From Primulina eburnea (Eukaryota > Streptophyta > Magnoliopsida > Lamiales > Gesneriaceae), in assembly GCF_022965805.1 (NCBI RefSeq), contig NC_133106.1, forward strand, positions 35,143,913 to 35,207,912: a DNA stretch of 64,000 bases, in the 5' to 3' direction. How positions within the stretch are numbered: the stretch's first letter is position 1; every line of letters starts with the position of its first letter. Of this stretch, positions 35,139-46,960 are shown piece after piece. A program made the position numbers and the translations under genes. The notes beneath the pieces were generated by a model, which did no database searches, was not told where the DNA came from, and was given only the letters and a program-made list of their open reading frames with translations.

Positions 35139-36930
35139 CTTCCCAGATTCAAACTTGGAACTTCGAACCCTTCCGTAATTTCGCTCAATAAATCAGACCC
35201 TTGATGAATATTCGATTAAAAATGTGATTCCATAATCTGGATATTGGCAACTATTACCATTTTGTTCCCCTTTTTTGAGATGTAATGCTTTATACTCCCA
35301 TTGGTAATTGACGTTAGCAGTAGTGAGGTTCACTACTTTATTGTGTGGCCTTTCTTTCTCTCTCTCGCTCCGCCTGGGTTTTCGCGATTCGCAATCGCGC
35401 AGCTGAGCTCAAGTTTCACGAAATCTCAATTTAGTCCCTCGTTTATTGTTCTCTCTCTTGGGAAGGATACTCATTTTATTAGAACGTAAAATAAAACCCC
35501 TCCAACTTTAATAAAAATTATAATACAGATATTATTTTTTTGATTAATAAATATTTATTGATTAAAATCAGTAAACAGATCCTTTTTTAAAATGAAAATA
35601 ACCGTGGTGTCAATTTAGGTGCGTCGAATTGGGTTGAAGCAAAGACATTACAAAAATTATTAATCCGAACTCGAAAATTCTAAACTTGAAGACGAATCAT
35701 TAAACCATTTTATTTTATAATTATTAATTTATTATTTAACAAAATAATAGGATAAAGTTATAAAAATTCAACACTTAAATCATAATAAGAAAATTTTTAA
35801 TTTATATGCGATAATAAATTTTTTTAATCTAAATATGATAATTATGTTTCATGTGTTTAAATATTTAAATTTAAATTTAGTAGTCCAATTGTCTTAATGA
35901 TTAATAATTACTACGAAAATAATAATTTTTTTAGAAAATTCAAAAATTTTACAAAATAAATATTACACGATTTATGATATTAATGTACAATGAAAGATCT
36001 TCAAACATTTAAAAAGTAACTTAATTATTTCAAACATCACTCATCTTTTTAAATTTTCTGCTCTGATCAACCCTTGAAATGTTGTATGAAATAAAAATCA
36101 AATAACATTGAAAGCTTTTTTTAAACCTTAGTTTGCAAATTTCAACTAAATTACTTTTTAATGTATGTATTAGTACAACATTATAATTATCCATAATTTA
36201 TGATGCATAATCTGATTGTTTTGGGTCATAATTCGAGTCAATCATGTTGACCGAAACCCGACATATATTTTCAGGTCAAATTTCGAGTCCAACTTGAATA
36301 TACCCGAACCTTAGAACCCCCAACATTAACTTGAAAATTTTTCGAACCGCTTGGCAAGTCGGGTTCGTTTTGACACCCTAAAAATAACATAAACATCATC
36401 AATATATCTAAAAAACACATGTTATTAACATGTATTTATGTGTTCGAGTTGGTGAAGTGTGTGATCGTTTCGATGAGTGACATGAGTCCGATTCTTAATA
36501 TCAACATTTTATCGGAAGATCATGTTGTTCTTTTTATGCCAAATGCGATTTATTTTGTTATTTTATCTCATATGCACTGAAGATTGGTTTTATGATAGCC
36601 AAAAATAACTTTAAAAAAAAAACTAAAGAATATAGTACATTTTTCTTCATTTAATCCACCATCTTACGTCATCCAACTTTGAAAATTTATTTTAATCAAT
36701 ATTTGACCTTCGATCTAAAATTTAAGCTTCAATAAAAAATTTATATAACTTCTTCAATAAAATTCACTTTTACCCTAAAAATATAAATGTTAAAAGAGAT
36801 TTGACTCATCTTATTATATAAAAATGACGAATTGATTTAATAATTTTTTAACATGCTAAGACACAAGTGTATCGATCCATTTTATTTCGTAAAAACTAGA
36901 CACAATATGCTGGTTATATAAAAGAGTTAG
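35139..36930. other. Intergenic AT-rich region
   Basis: The first ~60 bp are the PP4 leader. Beyond is A/T-rich DNA with no exon seen. A stretch at 36235-36380 with CCGAAACCCGAC, CGAACCGC and TCGGGTTCG words ends GTTTTGACACCCTA and looks like the decayed end of a hAT-like element. Confidence 0.45.
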
Positions 36931-36936
36931 TCTCAT

Positions 36937-37092
36937 GTGAGACCGTCTCACGGGTCATAATCCGTGAGACGGGTCGAACCTACCCATATTCACAATAAAA
37001 AGTAATACTTTTAGCACAAAAAGTAATATTTTTTCATGGGTGACCCAAATAAAATATCTGTCTCACAAATACGACCCGTGAGACCGTCTCAC
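36937..37092. repeat. GTGAGACGGTCTCAC-family element, well preserved (156 bp)
   Basis: Both ends are GTGAGACCGTCTCAC (36937-36951 and 37078-37092) and the terminal inverted similarity continues inward (GGGTC, GTGAGACGG). It is the same length as the copy at 62261-62416 and in opposite orientation. It lies about 500 bp upstream of the SYP5 leader. Confidence 0.9.
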
Positions 37093-37637
37093 ACAAGTTT
37101 TTGCTTATATAAAATATGTGTGTTGAGTTAGCGATTTTTTGACACGTGAAAAAGGTCGGACGACCAACTTCACTCCAGTAACCACGGATATTAGTTGGGA
37201 GATATGTTTAATATAGTTTAATTATAAATTAAAAAAAAAATTAGATGTCGAAATCAGACCTAATCTGGGAGAAAAATCGAGAGAGAAATGGACATCGAGG
37301 ATAGGTCGGTGACCATATCAAGTATCAACATATATACATACGGCGTCGTTTCCAGGTCCCATTATTTAAGAAAACAAAAGAAAAATCGGGAAGCACAAAA
37401 TCTGTCCGCGGTTATTTATTATTAAATCGATTAAATATATAATTATTGTGGGTGTGAATTTGCGTTTCGAGGACGACAATTGGGCCGGCCGGATTAAGCT
37501 TGCCGCTACCTGGTGGCGCCGCCTGCTACGACACGGTAAATAATCATAATCGCCGCTGGAAAGTTTCGATCTTTCTCTTGCTCTTTCGCAACAATTTTCT
37601 CAATCCATAATTCGGGTCGACGGTTTCAATCGAAAAG

Positions 37638-38440
37638 GTAAAAGTTAAAGCATACGTTCTTCCTCGACCATCCTTTTTCCTCAATTCAGCGTTTTTTTTC
37701 TAGACGATCTGTGTGTACGAATATATACTTACCAAGTCAATTGATCTCTTGATGGGCATCTTTGTCTGCCCTAATTTTCGTTCACCTAGTTAAATCCACG
37801 GTCGCCCGTACAATTGCTCCAGATCTTGTGCGATTTTGATTAGAAGGATATTCTCACGCATATTGTTTCGAGGTTCTGGATTTTTGGAATAATGAATATT
37901 TGAAAATTTAGTTGAATTTTGAAATTTAATGCTGCTTCTGATGCATCTATCATTTACGTAAAAACTCGATGATTTTTTTTTTGACATTTCCGAGGATTTT
38001 TGGCTGCTCCTTTGCCGTCCGTCTTACTGAATTGAGGCTGTGTACATGTATGAAAATGACAAACATAGTTTTGTTTATTCAAGATAAATTCAGCATTTAT
38101 CAGGTTTCGTTTTCAGGAATATGTACAGTGTTCAATTGTTAGATACACCAAGTTGTCAGATTTGCTGTTGTTATCTTGTCTGTTATTCTGTGTTAATTTC
38201 AAGTTGCTTGTGGTTGTACCAAAAGATTTAAATCTGATTCTTTCGGACAATTTGATTGTCAAACAATTTCTAAGACTGAAATAATTTTTGCCCTTTTGAT
38301 GACATTCAACCTCCAAATTCAGTTGTTAGATGATCTTTGAAATTTGCTTATAAATTATTGTTCCTCATGAGGTATATACATGGTCATTTCTTAGTAAAGA
38401 GGCTAAATAGCAGAAACTCCGTTTTTTTTTTCAATCATAG
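37638..38440 (+). other. 5'UTR intron of the SYP5 gene
   Basis: A good donor (GAAAAG|GTAAAAG at 37637/37638) follows a GC-rich leader that starts around 37450-37560. A T-rich tract and acceptor TCAATCATAG at 38431-38440 leave only two leader bases before the ATG at 38443. A leader intron is common in plant housekeeping genes. No cDNA evidence is available here. Confidence 0.6.
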
Positions 38441-38442
38441 CA

Positions 38443-40626
38443 ATGGCAGCTACTGGAGACTCGTGGGTGAGGGAGTATAATGAAGCAGTCAAACTTGCTG
38501 ATGATGTTAGCAACATGATATCTGAAAGGAGTTCATTGCCCGTGACTGGGCCGGAGGCACAGCGCCATTCATCTGCAATTCGGAGGAAAATTACTATATT
38601 AGCAACCAGACTTGACAGTTTACAGTCTCTTTTGTCAAAGCTTCCTGGAAAGCAATCTCTGTAAGATATATTAATTGAACTGCTTATTTGAGTGGAAGTT
38701 GTTTATATAAGAATCAAGATTCAGTTCACATATAGTGTTCTGCGGAAATTGAAGAACTGGAGGAAGCTTATCTTATTGATACCTGTTAATTTATCCTGTG
38801 AATGACAAGGTACAAGTTTGTTATTGGTTGAGATACCTGTGTCTATATGGATATGGATCGGATTAAAATCTTGAACATAATGCTTGGGGAAGCAATCCTG
38901 AACCATAAAATTTGAACCTCATTCGCATATTTGAGAAAATTAATGATGTTGTGCAAAGCAACAACAGAGAGATGGGATTTGAGCCTGGGGTTAAAACTAG
39001 CGGGAGATAGCTTCTAAATCCCATTTTAGTCGAATCAGGGGATGGAAGCATGCTTTAGGTATGGGTTTCTGCAATAGAGCTGTGCTAGTAATTTTTTGAA
39101 CTGATACAGATTTGTAATTACTCGAACAAAGAAGGAAATGAACGAGAGAATCAAGTAGCAGAGTCTTTAACCCAGTATAATTTGTGTATTTCATTCATTT
39201 TGGTGCCCGTCTCTTAATCTTTTTCACATATAAGTTCAAATGTTGTTTATATGACTTGCAGTCTGGGACTTGTGATGCAAAGAGAAATGTCTGTTATTTA
39301 AAGAAAGCATCTCTAAGCTTCTGGTCTCGCTTCATTATTTTTCTTCACAAAGAGGAGAAATAATATATTTGGCCGCTTTCTTGGCCTGTGCTTTCTTATC
39401 CTTCTCCATCTCTTTTGTAGGACTGAGAAAGAAATGAATCGTCGCAAGGACATGGCTGCAAATTTGAGGTCAAAAATAAACCAGATGGCTTCAACATTGA
39501 ATATGTCCAACTTTGCAATTAGAGACAGCTTGCTTGGGCCGGAAATCAAGCCTGTTGATGCTATGACTAGAGCAACTGGTCTTGACAACTATGGCGTTGT
39601 TGGTCTTCAGAGACAGATAATGAAAGGCTGGTTGCTGTGGCTTTAATATTTAATTTTATTTGTTTTTCCTTACCTTGATATTGCGTCTGGCATTGTTATT
39701 TTCTATCTTTGTTAGTTTTATTCTTTTTTCCTCTCTAGAACAAGATGAGGGTCTTGAGAAATTGGAGGAGACAGTGATAAGCACCAAGCATATTGCCTTG
39801 GCAGTTAATGAAGAGTTAGACCTGCATACCAGGCTGATAGTTAGTGCTCTTATTCTCCTTGGCACATCTCTCACCTACTTTTGTCACATCATGAACATCA
39901 TGGCTAATTTATTGTCTGTTTGATACTCAGGATAATCTTGACGAGCACGTAGAGATTACAGACTCCAGACTACAGGTAACATTTTATCTATGAACTTTTT
40001 ATATATCCATAATATACCCTTCACGCCTGGTTGTATTATTTTGAGGCACATTTTTTAGGATTATTTCAGGCTTATTTTTAAGTGAAAGCACAGTAGTGAT
40101 TTTGAAGATGATAATACTCAACATTAACGACTCTTGGAATTTTACCATAACAGACATGAGAAATAAATGTACTAGAAAGAGGAAGTCTACTAAAATGAAA
40201 ACAAGAGCCATGGTCTGTGATACGAGGTCCTCTTTCAAAAGGATTTCCATAATGACATACAATGCTTGGAAACTTTTAAATGTTTTCTGAGTTAAATAAA
40301 CGCACATCTATAAGAAACTCTGGTTGGTCAAAACTATGCTGTCGCCTTGTATTATTGATTGAAATCTTGAACTTGTATTCCAGAAAGAGCACCTTCTTTA
40401 CATGAAGCTTCTGATTTTACCCGACTTTGCCTTTAATTTGTTTGCAAGTCAAATTGAGCTGCTTCATCTCTTCGTCTTTTTTTCAACGGAGCAGCGAGCT
40501 CAGAAAATGCTCTCAAGACTGAATAAACGGACAAAGGGTGGCTGCTCCTGCTTCAACTTATTTTTATCAGTCATCGGGATTGTTGTTTTGGTGGTGGTTA
40601 TATATTTGCTGGTCAAGTATTTGTAA
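38443..40626 (+). CDS. SYP52: SYP5-family Qc-SNARE (SYP51/SYP52 type), 5 exons, 233 aa
   Basis: Exons: 38443-38660, 39421-39626, 39739-39839, 39931-39975, 40495-40626, giving 233 aa, the length I recall for Arabidopsis SYP52. SYP51/52 act with SYP2, VTI1 and VAMP727 in fusion at the TGN, prevacuolar compartment and vacuole. Seen: N-terminal helices (DSWVREYNEAVKLADDVSNM), an EKEMNRRKDMAANLRSKI block, the SNARE motif from EQDEGLEKLEETVIS (142 on) to about 205, a Cys-rich juxtamembrane GGCSC, and a C-terminal anchor FNLFLSVIGIVVLVVVIYLL. Two oddities: residue 171, where relatives have the zero-layer Gln (LQTRLID), is His here (LHTRLID, codon CAT); and exon 2 must end at a GC donor (AAAG|GCTGGT) to keep the QIMKEQDEG frame. 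Choice between SYP51 and SYP52 is not firm. Confidence 0.93.
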
Positions 40627-41298
40627 GAATATATAAAAATGGATCAAATTGGCAGTTTCAAATCTCTGTCCGCGTAGATTGATCCATAATAATATTGCTC
40701 AAAGGCTTTGTAATTTCCATTTCGTGGACTTCAGTTTTCTTTTCTTTTGCCCCTGCCTCGAAGTCTACATACACTGAGTGGCATGACTTGATTGCTAAAA
40801 CAAACTCTTCTTACAGCATTTGATGAAAGTACTGATATTTTTCGTAGTTGGTTTGTGATGTTTCCTTGTATTTGATAGTATATAGCTCTCATTCTAGTTC
40901 AAACTATTGAGAACTCACGAGGGTTTCTGTCATTTTGTGATAAAAGTTGGGGTAATTCATCCAATTGCATACGGACCAAAAATTTTGTGGGCAATGTTGA
41001 TATGATAAGTGGTTTTGATTCATTAAATTTTCAAATGGAATTTCAGTCAACATCCATCCATCATTAAACAAAAAAAAAGCCTATGAAGTACAAAAAACTT
41101 AGTTATATCAAATATACTAATTCAGTAACCCAATAAGAATAAGAAGACCATAAAAGAATGAATAAGATGTATTAAAAAAACGGAAGTATAAATTAATACA
41201 GAAACTGAACAATTAGTTTAAAGGAAATCAATTTATTTATTTATATTTTTAAAATAAAATTTTTGTTGCTAGTGTCGACTATTTCAGTTCAGGCTTGT
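40627..41298. other. SYP5 3' flank and AT-rich spacer
   Basis: The first 300 bp or so are likely SYP5 3'UTR. Beyond is AT-rich DNA up to the TRIM array. No exon is seen. Confidence 0.5.
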
Positions 41299-41781
41299 TT
41301 GAGTTGCGCCATTACCTTCAGCTATATTTTTGGTAAAACGACAAGCGTTCGGTCCTACAATTGGTATCAGAGCCAAGGTCACGGGTTCGATTCACATTGA
41401 TTGCAAGGAATGCAATTATTGGAAGAAAGATTGTTGGGTGCAATAATTGTTCCTGCTTGGTAGAGCGATTGAACCGTGGTGTTTGAGCTGCTGTGCGTTT
41501 TAAAAGATTTGAGTTGCACCAGTACCACTAGCTATAGCTTTTGGTAAAACGGTAAACACTCGGTCCTACAATTGATATCAGAGCCAAGGTCATGTGTTCG
41601 ATTCTGATTGATTGCAAAGAGTGCAATTATTGGGAGAGAGAATGTTGGGTGCAATAATTGTCCCTGCTTGGTAGAGCGATCGAATCGTGGTGCTTGACTT
41701 GCTGTACGGTTTAAAAGATTTGAGTTGCACAATTAATACTAACTATTGTTTTTGGTAAAACGACAAACGCTCGATCCTACA
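41299..41781 (+). mobile_element. TRIM retroelement array: partial LTR, internal, LTR, internal, LTR
   Basis: Two complete 139-bp direct repeats (41432-41570 and 41643-41781) begin TGTTGGGTGC and end CCTACA, so they have TG...CA LTR ends. A third, 5'-truncated copy covers about 41299-41359. Between them lie two 72-bp internal segments (41360-41431, 41571-41642). Each internal segment opens two bases after the LTR with a primer-binding site, TGGTATCAGAGCC in the first (complementary to the 3' end of initiator Met-tRNA) and TGATATCAGAGCC in the second, and closes with a purine tract (GGAAGAAAGA, GGGAGAGAGAA). No protein is encoded. This is a terminal-repeat retrotransposon in miniature with an extremely short interior, in tandem form. 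No target duplication is visible since the left LTR is broken. Confidence 0.88.
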
Positions 41782-41941
41782 TATATAATGCATTAATTTT
41801 ATTTGTTGTTTATGAATAATATATTTTTATTTTTCAAATAATTAGTTTATTCACATCCGTAATTACAAAAAAGTAGAGGGACCGAATAATGAACTTAGTT
41901 GACAAAATCAATAAGAAATAAATTATTTGAATAGGTTTCTT

Positions 41942-42080
41942 GTTAGACGATCTCACGAATCCTTATCTGTGAAACGAATCAATCCTATCGATTTTCATAA
42001 TAAAAAGCAATACTCTTATAATAAAAAGAATTTTTTTTTCATGGATAACTCAAAAAAAATATATGTATTACAAAATCAAA
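41942..42080. repeat. Degenerate GTGAGACGGTCTCAC-family copy
   Basis: Starts GTTAGACGATCTCACGAAT and contains the inner AATAAAAAGCAATACTCTTA and TTTTTCATGGATAACTC blocks. The far end is eroded. Assignment rests on the order of blocks. Confidence 0.6.
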
Positions 42081-42920
42081 CAAATTTTTGTCAAATTATT
42101 GATTCCAAGGCTTCACTATTGCAATTATTATTTATTATGAAGAAAGAGCCGTACAATCCGACAACGAAATTTAAACAAATAAATAAAATGGCCTCGAAAG
42201 CAACATTAGTTGACGAGTATTAAAACAGCAGCCAAGGTGCCTTTTATCATGTGGAGGAGAAAATTAGTTAAAAATATCATGAAATCGATGGTCTGCTTTT
42301 TTTTTTTTTTTTTTTTTTTTGTGTATTCAGATGAATCTGGTAAGAGGAAAATGTGGATAAAAGGAAGTTACACCAACCAACCTACTAAAATGCAACGGCA
42401 GAAAACATTATTAGATTTGATAATGTTTTTTGGCCTTAGGATAAGTCCAAAAGCCAATGATCCTACCAAAAGAAAAATATATTACATAAATTAAAACGTG
42501 GTAGCAAATCTCCAATACCTTGTGATTTATATGAAGCCACAAGTACAAAAAGAGATTCAGACACACAAATTTAGAGGGAGAATCTTATAAATTTGTTAAC
42601 CATTGGAAATATTTCTTATTTACTTGATATATCGTGGCATCAAATTATTACATCAGTGATCTGACAATAATTTCAGGCAAGAAAGACACAAGATGATAAA
42701 TAGGTAACAATTGTGAGGCGAACATAACAAATAAAATTAGACTCAATAAAGCTTAAGAAACTCCAAAATCTGCAGTAGTTTTGGATAATTACAATACAAG
42801 AAAAAAGTTCATGAACCAGCCAACCAAATTGGGAGGAGAGAGACCCCCCTGCAAATCAAGGGACTCAAAGCTTCAAACTTAATTAAGTCTATTACACATT
42901 AAACCATCCTACAAAATATA
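42081..42920. other. AT-rich spacer with a poly-T tract
   Basis: Contains a run of 24 T at 42297-42320. No exon recognised. The right end lies downstream of the minus-strand eIF4A gene, beyond the CACTA element, and may hold the gene's original 3' end. Confidence 0.5.
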
Positions 42921-42923
42921 AAA

Positions 42924-43808
42924 CACTACAAAAAAAAAAATTTGCTGGTAAAGCGACGGTTTGAAAAACCGACACTGAAGTGAGCGTCGCCTTCTCAAAG
43001 CGACGATTTCTGAACACACGTCGCTTCATAGCAGCGACGGTTTATTTAAATAAGACCGTCGTTATTTAGCGACGGTTCCAACTTAACCGTCGCTCAAAAA
43101 GCGACGGTTATTTGAACACGGTCGCTTTAGAAAGCGACCGTTTTTATATTACCGTCGCTTAATATAGCGAAGGTTATTAAAAACCCGTCGCTATAAAAAG
43201 CGATGGTTGTACAAAACCGTCGCCATAAAAAGCGACGGTTTTTAAATTGCCGTCGCTTAATATAGCGACGGTATACGTAAAACCGTCGCTATATAAAGCG
43301 ACGGGTTTTAGTAAACCGTCGCTTGGTTTAAGTAGCAACGGTTTAGTAAAACACGTCGCAATATATTACGACGGTTAACTAAACCGTGTCTAAAATTGCG
43401 ACGGTTTTTCAAAAAACCGTGGCCAAAAAAGCGACGGTTGTTTTTAAACCGTGGCTTAAAAGACGACGGTTTTGCGTATACCGTCGCCTGTTTTTAATAG
43501 CGACGGTTTATTCAAACCATCGCAACATATTGCGACGGTTTTTATAAACAGTCAGCAATATATTACGATGGTTTATTAAATCGTGGCTAAAAAAGTGACG
43601 GTTTATAGTAAACCGTGGCTAAAAAAGCGACGGTGTTTATTTAACCGTGGCTAAACAAGCGACGGATTTTATTAAACCGTCGCTTCTTTTATTTTGCGAC
43701 GGTGTTTTAGAAAACCGTCGCTACATGACGACGGTTAGAAGAAACCGTCGCAAAATATGCGACGGTTAACGTAAAAACCGTCGCTAAGTCTTCCGTTTTT
43801 TTGTAGTG
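42924..43808. mobile_element. Non-autonomous CACTA element (885 bp) in the eIF4A 3' region
   Basis: Ends are CACTACAAAAAAA at 42924 and its inverse TTTTTTTGTAGTG ending 43808, flanked by a 3-bp AAA on each side (42921-42923, 43809-43811), the target-duplication size of the CACTA/EnSpm superfamily. The whole interior is an array of alternating GCGACGGTT and AACCGTCGC words, 30-40 bp apart, i.e. many short inverted pairs; such subterminal repeats bind CACTA transposase. No coding capacity. It starts 42 bp past the eIF4A stop codon, so it lies in that gene's 3'UTR or immediately beyond. A related end is at 62915 in opposite orientation. Confidence 0.9.
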
Positions 43809-43850
43809 AAAGGAAACATTAAAAAAAACCTCTTGTGAAACAAAAACTTC

Positions 43851-45576
43851 TTAGAGGAGATCGGCGACATTGGCGGGAAGCTCCTCGATCACAACATTGT
43901 AGAACTTTTGTATATCGAAAAGCATTCTTTCATCATCTCTAGTGACAAAGTTAATAGCAACACCCTTCCTCCCAAATCTTCCGCTTCGGCCAATACGATG
44001 CAGGTAATTCTCAGGCTGAGTCGGCAAATCATAGTTGATAACGAGAGACACTTGCTGCACATCAATACCACGAGCCAAGAGATCGGTGGTGATAAGAACA
44101 CGAGATGAACCTGACCTGAATTCTCTCATGATGATATCTCTTGTGTTCTGGTCCATGTCACCATGGGTAGCAGATACAGTATGATCACGGCTGCGCATTT
44201 TGTCAGTAAGCCAGTCAACCTTACGCCTGGTGTTGACAAAGATGACACTCTGAGTGATGGCCAAAGTCTCGTAAAGGTCGCAGAGAGTTTCCAGTTTCCA
44301 CTCATCCTTGTCAACATTAACATAAAACTGCTTTATACCCTCAAGGGTTAACTCGTCACGTTTGACAAGAATACGTACGGGCTTATTCATGAACTTTCTT
44401 GTTATTTCAAGAGCTTCTGGTGGCATAGTAGCCGAGAATACGCCAACTTGGATCTTAGGTGGCAGCAACTGGAAGATATCATATATCTGAAAGAGTGGAT
44501 CAGTCTCATTAGATTAATAACTTTGCATTCATGGTACTTGGGAAAAAAAATTAAGAGTTACCTGATCCTTAAAACCTCGTGAAAGCATTTCATCAGCTTC
44601 ATCCAAAACAAACATTTTAATGTAATCAGGCCGTAGTGATTGCCTTCTCAACATGTCAAAAACTCGTCCAGGAGTACCAACCACGACATGAACCCCACTA
44701 GAAAGAATTCTCTGATCTTCACGAACGCTGGTACCTCCAACACAAGCATGAACCTTAACACCAAGATAATCACCTAGCGCTCGCATGACCTTCTCAATTT
44801 GCTGAGCAAGCTCACGGGTAGGTGCCAGAACCAAGGCCTGGCATTCGACTATATTATAGTCGAGCTGCTGCAAAATTCCAGAGCAGAAGGTTGCAGTCTT
44901 CCCAGTTCCAGATTGAGCCTGTTGAATCACGTCAAGCCCCTTGCAAAAGGGAACAATACCTCTTTGTTGAATAGCAGAGGGCTTCTCAAAACCTGCAAGT
45001 AGATACAAATGAACCTCTCATTTTCCTGGAAAATCTCGAAAAGGAAAAGCATGAGATTAACAAAACTATCAAATTACTAGACAACCCAAAATGAGAAGAC
45101 AGAAACACTTGGTAAGTTGTAGCAAGTGCATGCGCTCAATGAAAACTGAAATAACAAAATCTTGACGATAAAATTTACAGCAAGGAATTAAGTTAAGATT
45201 CTCGAAAAAAGAAATGACCTTAAAATATAAAGCTTATAGTTAGAAAAGTCAGAAGAGAAGTAATCAACATATTATTTATCCACGTTTACCATAAGCATAG
45301 ATGCCCCTAAGAAGATTTTCCTGCAAGCCCATAGAATCAAAGCTGTCATACACCTCATCATAACTGGTGAAAAATTCCTCACCATCAGCTCCAAGCCTGG
45401 GCCAACAAACTCAGATGATCAGAAAAGGCCCAAATTTTAGTAACAGCTTACTGATTAACTTATTTAGTCATAGATTAGCAAGCAGAAAGTTGCAATAAGA
45501 ATACATACAACTCATTCATCTTTGTATCATACTGGCGAGCATCAAATTGAGAACCTTCAGGTGCCGTTCCAGCCAT
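43851..45576 (-). CDS. EIF4A: Translation initiation factor eIF4A (DEAD-box RNA helicase), 4 coding exons, 413 aa
   Basis: Coding exons on the minus strand: 45509-45576, 45290-45396, 44562-44992, 43851-44486; they sum to 413 aa, exactly the plant eIF4A length. eIF4A is the ATP-dependent helicase of the eIF4F complex that unwinds mRNA leaders in the cytosol. Helicase motifs are complete: [14 protein letters not shown]-motif (59-71), AQSGTGKT (84-91), [16 protein letters not shown] (189-192), SAT (220-222), [16 protein letters not shown] (365-372). The N-terminus [17 protein letters not shown] matches plant eIF4A. A 5'UTR intron (45579-46457) ends two bases before the ATG. The gene is bounded by a CACTA element 42 bp past its stop, and its leader intron contains the left breakpoint of the 6.2-kb duplication, so the coding part is single-copy here. 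Confidence 0.98.
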
Positions 45577-46960
45577 GACTGCAGAAATAGAAATATATGA
45601 TTAGTACATTAAAAAGCAAAGAAGTAAAGTAGTAAACAGTCCATATAATTATGGGACATGACAGAAAAGTAGTCAGAAACACTATAAGACAGTCTGATGA
45701 TATCTTTCACACGTACGGAAAATTTTCAAAACCAAACATTGTTTAAACAAAGGAGCAATGCGCGATGTCCCTGGACCTGGACGTAAATGTAGTTTCAATT
45801 ATGCTAACATTACCAAAAAATATCGCGCAATCTCTACCAACGCTGAGAAAACCAAAACGAATAAGAGCCCCTGAAGGCAGAAAAACAAAAGGAGTTGATC
45901 TTTCGTTCAAATCACCCAAAAAGAGTATACAATCCACAACTTCAAAAAATACGTCATAAAGGTATTTTTTTTCCAATCCATCAAACCACATCACTCGATA
46001 ATAGTAACACCCAAGAAGATATATTAATTACGAGGAGAAAAAAAAAAGAACCTAACTAAAACATGCGCAAAACAAGGGAAAAATGAGCTTTGGGACAAAA
46101 CATCGAATGAGATACACTTAGATTTTAAAAGTTCGCAACTTTTTCAGCCGTAAGTTCTGTCGCATGGCAAACCCACAAAAAACAGTAATACTGAAAAAAG
46201 AAAGCCATATCACGTAAAAACAAAACAAAATAGCAGAAGAGAAAGGGAAACACATGTCTACTGTTCTGATAGTCAATCCAATAATAAAAGTATAACCATA
46301 CAGATCTCCAACAAACGATGCAAAAACTTAATCGTCCACGTTCACAACGGAAAATAATAACACAGGATAAAATTTCAAGTTTCACGTACGATCATTCAAC
46401 ATCAACTATACAACAATCATCACATGTTTAAAAACACCAAAAAACATTAATATTAACCTGATAGCAGTGAAAAGTGTGATACGAACAAAGATCTGATTGA
46501 AACTACAGAACCGATTGATTGAACGAGCTCTATCAAATTTGCTTCTTGTGCCGATTTGATCTCAAAACTCCTCGGATCTACGCCGCGGAGTTTAGTAGTG
46601 GAATGAGCACTGCAAATGCTAAAAGGCCGAGGAAAAGTAGGTTAGTGCTATCGCAAGGGATTGGGATTGAGTGTTGAAATTCCAGATTTGCCACTGCTCT
46701 TTGATTCTCCAGTTTTCCAGGATCACAAGCACTCCACGGGCCCAGATATTGTGTCGTTCTTAACTTTGGGCTGTGAAAATGGGCCCAAAGTGGAATATTG
46801 ATTACTATTTGGCCCATTAAGAGTGCAAATATTTTCTCCTCACATTCGATGACATATGGTAGACTAGTAGGGGTTTTAATTAAGGCTTTTAAATTTTCAG
46901 AATTATATAATATCTAACAATTTTTGGAAACGGGGAGGTAGCCAGAAAATTCGATTATTT
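45577..46960 (-). promoter_or_regulatory. eIF4A leader intron, 5'UTR exon and promoter
   Basis: On the minus strand the 5'UTR exon ends at 46458 (CTATCAG|GTTAAT) and intron 1 runs 46457-45579, ending TTTCTGCAG. The noncoding exon and proximal promoter lie at about 46458-46900. The block 46470-47250 has a clearly recognisable diverged copy at 50445-51485 and near-identical copies of both in the second tandem unit. The exact transcription start is not visible. Confidence 0.7.

Noticed and set aside
42924..43808. Regularly spaced short repeats resembling a CRISPR array
   Set aside because: Repeats are alternately inverted, spacing varies, and the block is bounded by CACTAC ends and a 3-bp duplication in a plant genome: a CACTA element.
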